NCBI GenBank assembly: GCA_003477185.1
Contig: DMTJ01000165.1
Span: forward strand, 1-7,337
Origin: Lentisphaeria bacterium
GTDB lineage: Bacteria > Verrucomicrobiota > Lentisphaeria > JABSQK01 > UBA12247
DNA length: 7,337 nt
Direction of reading: 5' to 3'
Shown: positions 6,126 to 7,337 of the stretch, piece after piece
How positions within the stretch are numbered: the first letter of the stretch is position 1
How the letters are laid out: every line of letters starts with the position of its first letter
The notes under the pieces: model-generated
Database searches by the model: none
What the model saw: only the letters and a program-made list of their open reading frames with translations
What the model was told of the DNA's origin: nothing
Position numbers and translations under genes: made by a program

Positions 6126-7052
6126 CTATGGGGCACGACGATCGATCGTCAACAGGGCGCTGTCGATCAGCTCCCAGGCAGTGGTGAACTGATCGTCGAC
6201 GTAGTACAGCTCCCAGGCTTCCTTGCCGGGCTGCTCGTCCCGTTTGGGATACCCGCTGATCTCGAGGACTTGGAAGGTGGTGGGCACAACGTTGTCGATC
6301 TCGACGGTGTAGACCAAGGAGGGCTGATCGCCAAAGAAGGCGTTGGCGTCGCCCGGTTGATCGATCTCGATCAGCAGTCTGTAGGGCATGGGATTGTCCG
6401 GGTCCGCGGGGAGGATGTAGTCGGCAGGGTCGAAGGAACCATTGGGGGTGGCACCGGAAATTGCATCGACTTCGTCTGCTGGTTTGGCGGCTGCGGCCTC
6501 AGCCTTGGCCTCTTCCCAGCCCTCGCGTTTGAAGCGCCAGAACGGGAGGCGGTCTGCATGCTCCGGAGCCGGGGCATGCAAGGTTTTGATGTGGTACGCA
6601 CCCTGGTTCTCCAGCCAGATCGCCAGATGCGGCGGGTTTTCTGGGACGTAGTTGGCACCGGCGCGGATGGTCAGGATCATGCGGTAGTTCGGGGCCGGAC
6701 TGTAATGGTAGACGATACCGTCGTCCTTGACCTCGAAGCGGTCGAGTGCGGGCCCCGTATTGGCGCTTAGCCGTAGCAAGGACTTGACCGGCCGCGGCTG
6801 CAGCCAGATGACCACGCTGGTAATCGTGACCAGCCCGAGGCAGGCCCACGCGAGCTTCAACCGCAGGTGGCCCTTGAGCGGGCGGATGTTGTTGGCTGCG
6901 TGCGCCGCGACCAAGGCCATGAAGGCAAAGCCGGTCAACGCGTGCAGGCCCACGACCTTGATCGAGAACGGGCGCACAAACGCCACCACCCCCGTGACCG
7001 CCAGCACGGTAAAGGTCAGTGCAGCAAGAAGAGTGACGGCAGGACGCTTCAC
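6126..7052 (-). CDS. Membrane protein with three N-terminal helices (DUF4405/PepSY-TM-like) and a C-terminal DUF2271-like domain
   Basis: The protein has 308 residues. Three membrane helices are visible at about 6-26, 34-54 and 66-85. The loop between helices 2 and 3 (RPLKGHLRLK) is strongly basic, so the N-terminus should be inside and the large C-terminal part outside, in the periplasm. Helix 2 carries His37 and His51 with the pattern GLHALTGF...AHAANNIRP, as in DUF4405-type membrane domains that are suspected to bind haem. His62 follows in the loop. Residues about 142-265 resemble DUF2271: HLAIWLENQGAYHIKTLH, FWRFKREGW, DAISGATPNGSFDP, YRLLIEIDQPGD. Such domains occur with PepSY-type and ApbE flavinylation proteins. 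The GTG start is fixed by an in-frame TGA 3 bases upstream (7056-7058). The gene follows the flavoprotein gene by 15 bases, so the two are probably co-transcribed. A role as a membrane electron-transfer partner is inference. Confidence 0.68.
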   Translation of the reverse strand: MKRPAVTLLAALTFTVLAVTGVVAFVRPFSIKVVGLHALTGFAFMALVAAHAANNIRPLKGHLRLKLAWACLGLVTITSVVIWLQPRPVKSLLRLSANTGPALDRFEVKDDGIVYHYSPAPNYRMILTIRAGANYVPENPPHLAIWLENQGAYHIKTLHAPAPEHADRLPFWRFKREGWEEAKAEAAAAKPADEVDAISGATPNGSFDPADYILPADPDNPMPYRLLIEIDQPGDANAFFGDQPSLVYTVEIDNVVPTTFQVLEISGYPKRDEQPGKEAWELYYVDDQFTTAWELIDSALLTIDRRAP

Positions 7053-7067
7053 CTCTCACGGACCCGT

Positions 7068-7337
7068 TCACTCACCCGGCACGATGGCGCCATGCTCGCG
7101 GAGGAGTGCGCGGATGTCGGTGAGGGGAACTTCGAGCGGGCTGAGTCCTTGCTGAACAGCGAGGGCAGCGGTTGCGGCGGCGGCCTGGCCCATGGCCATG
7201 CAGGGGGCCTGGACGCGTAGCCCTGAGTTGGCCAGACGATCACTGGAAAGGCTGCGGCCCGCAACCAGGATGTTGCGACTGCCCTTGGGGATGAGCGCGC
7301 CCAGCGGGATGGTGGGCACGGTCCCCCGCTTCAGAGG
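7068..7337 (-). CDS. FAD-dependent oxidoreductase (FAD_oxidored, PF12831-like), C-terminal end
   Basis: Only the last 89 residues are in the window; the gene runs in from the right edge. The segment IPLGALIPKGSRNILVAGRSLSSDRLANSGLRVQAPCMAMGQAAA is the hallmark C-terminal part of FAD-dependent dehydrogenases of this group. In it, the DNLLVAGR-like stretch and the R-V-x-x-x-C-M-A-M-GQAA helix close the FAD-binding domain. The tail L-T-D-I-R-A-L-L-R-E-H-G-A is also typical. The Rossmann GxGxxG motif would be outside the window. Enzymes of this family oxidise diverse substrates, often sugar-derived or unknown, and are common in polysaccharide-degrading Verrucomicrobiota and Planctomycetota. The gene stops at 7068, just ahead of the membrane/DUF2271 gene, which suggests a two-gene unit. 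Substrate and full length cannot be read here. Confidence 0.87.
   Translation of the reverse strand, partial: PLKRGTVPTIPLGALIPKGSRNILVAGRSLSSDRLANSGLRVQAPCMAMGQAAAATAALAVQQGLSPLEVPLTDIRALLREHGAIVPGE

Noticed and set aside
6137..6150. Perfect 14-base palindrome GACGATCGATCGTC
   Set aside because: It lies in the final codons of the membrane/DUF2271 gene and encodes LTIDRR; with no T-run or repeat elsewhere, chance is the simplest explanation.
5861..6187. + strand frame of 108 codons
   Set aside because: It has no family, crosses the C7/G7 tracts, and its end overlaps the real - strand membrane/DUF2271 gene; composition becomes low-complexity.
6105..6770. + strand frame of 221 codons
   Set aside because: It lies mostly opposite the membrane/DUF2271 gene and is its antisense shadow.
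1..7337. tRNA, rRNA, CRISPR array or intact insertion sequence
   Set aside because: I looked on both strands and saw no T-loop motif in intergenic DNA, no spaced repeats and no transposase.

Overview
The window is GC-rich bacterial DNA, and its coding regions favour G/C-ending codons. The gene set points to a Verrucomicrobiota or Lentisphaerota-like bacterium, possibly in the Opitutales/Puniceicoccales range. The clues are a prepilin-like protein with the [24 protein letters not shown] start and a C-terminal H-Xn-DG motif, a large GH141-like parallel beta-helix protein, and an FAD_oxidored-type flavoprotein. This placement is an inference from family content; no marker gene is present.

Left part, + strand (1-2957). 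The window opens inside a polysaccharide deacetylase (DUF2334-like), which ends at 618. A 124-base gap follows, holding a GTAG-headed palindrome that looks like a REP element. Next is a 709-residue right-handed beta-helix protein (743-2872), probably acting on carbohydrate. Overlapping its last 8 bases is a 30-codon lipoprotein gene (2865-2957) with a GGAGG site and a TTG start.

Middle (2958-3921). This stretch of almost 1 kb has no convincing gene. It holds three consecutive stem-loops (3008-3081), a long open frame of doubtful coding value (3085-3759), and short protein-like fragments that may be remnants of a sugar-binding glycosidase domain and a GntR-type regulator. It looks like decayed or accessory DNA. 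It is followed by the prepilin-like gene (3922-4848), which converges on the next gene across a 7-bp GC hairpin.

Right part, - strand (4938-7337). A parvulin-type peptidyl-prolyl isomerase without a signal peptide (4938-5756) is transcribed leftward. It is preceded by a 369-base gap with CAGACG repeats and a long C7/G7 inverted repeat. Upstream of that, in the same direction, lie a three-helix membrane protein with a periplasmic DUF2271-like domain (6126-7052) and, 15 bases before it, the C-terminal end of an FAD-dependent oxidoreductase (7068 to the window edge). These two probably form an operon, perhaps a flavoprotein with a membrane electron-transfer partner.

I found no clear complete new system. 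The best leads are the hidden lipoprotein gene, the REP-like element, the stem-loop cluster, and the membrane/DUF2271 protein coupled to a flavoprotein.
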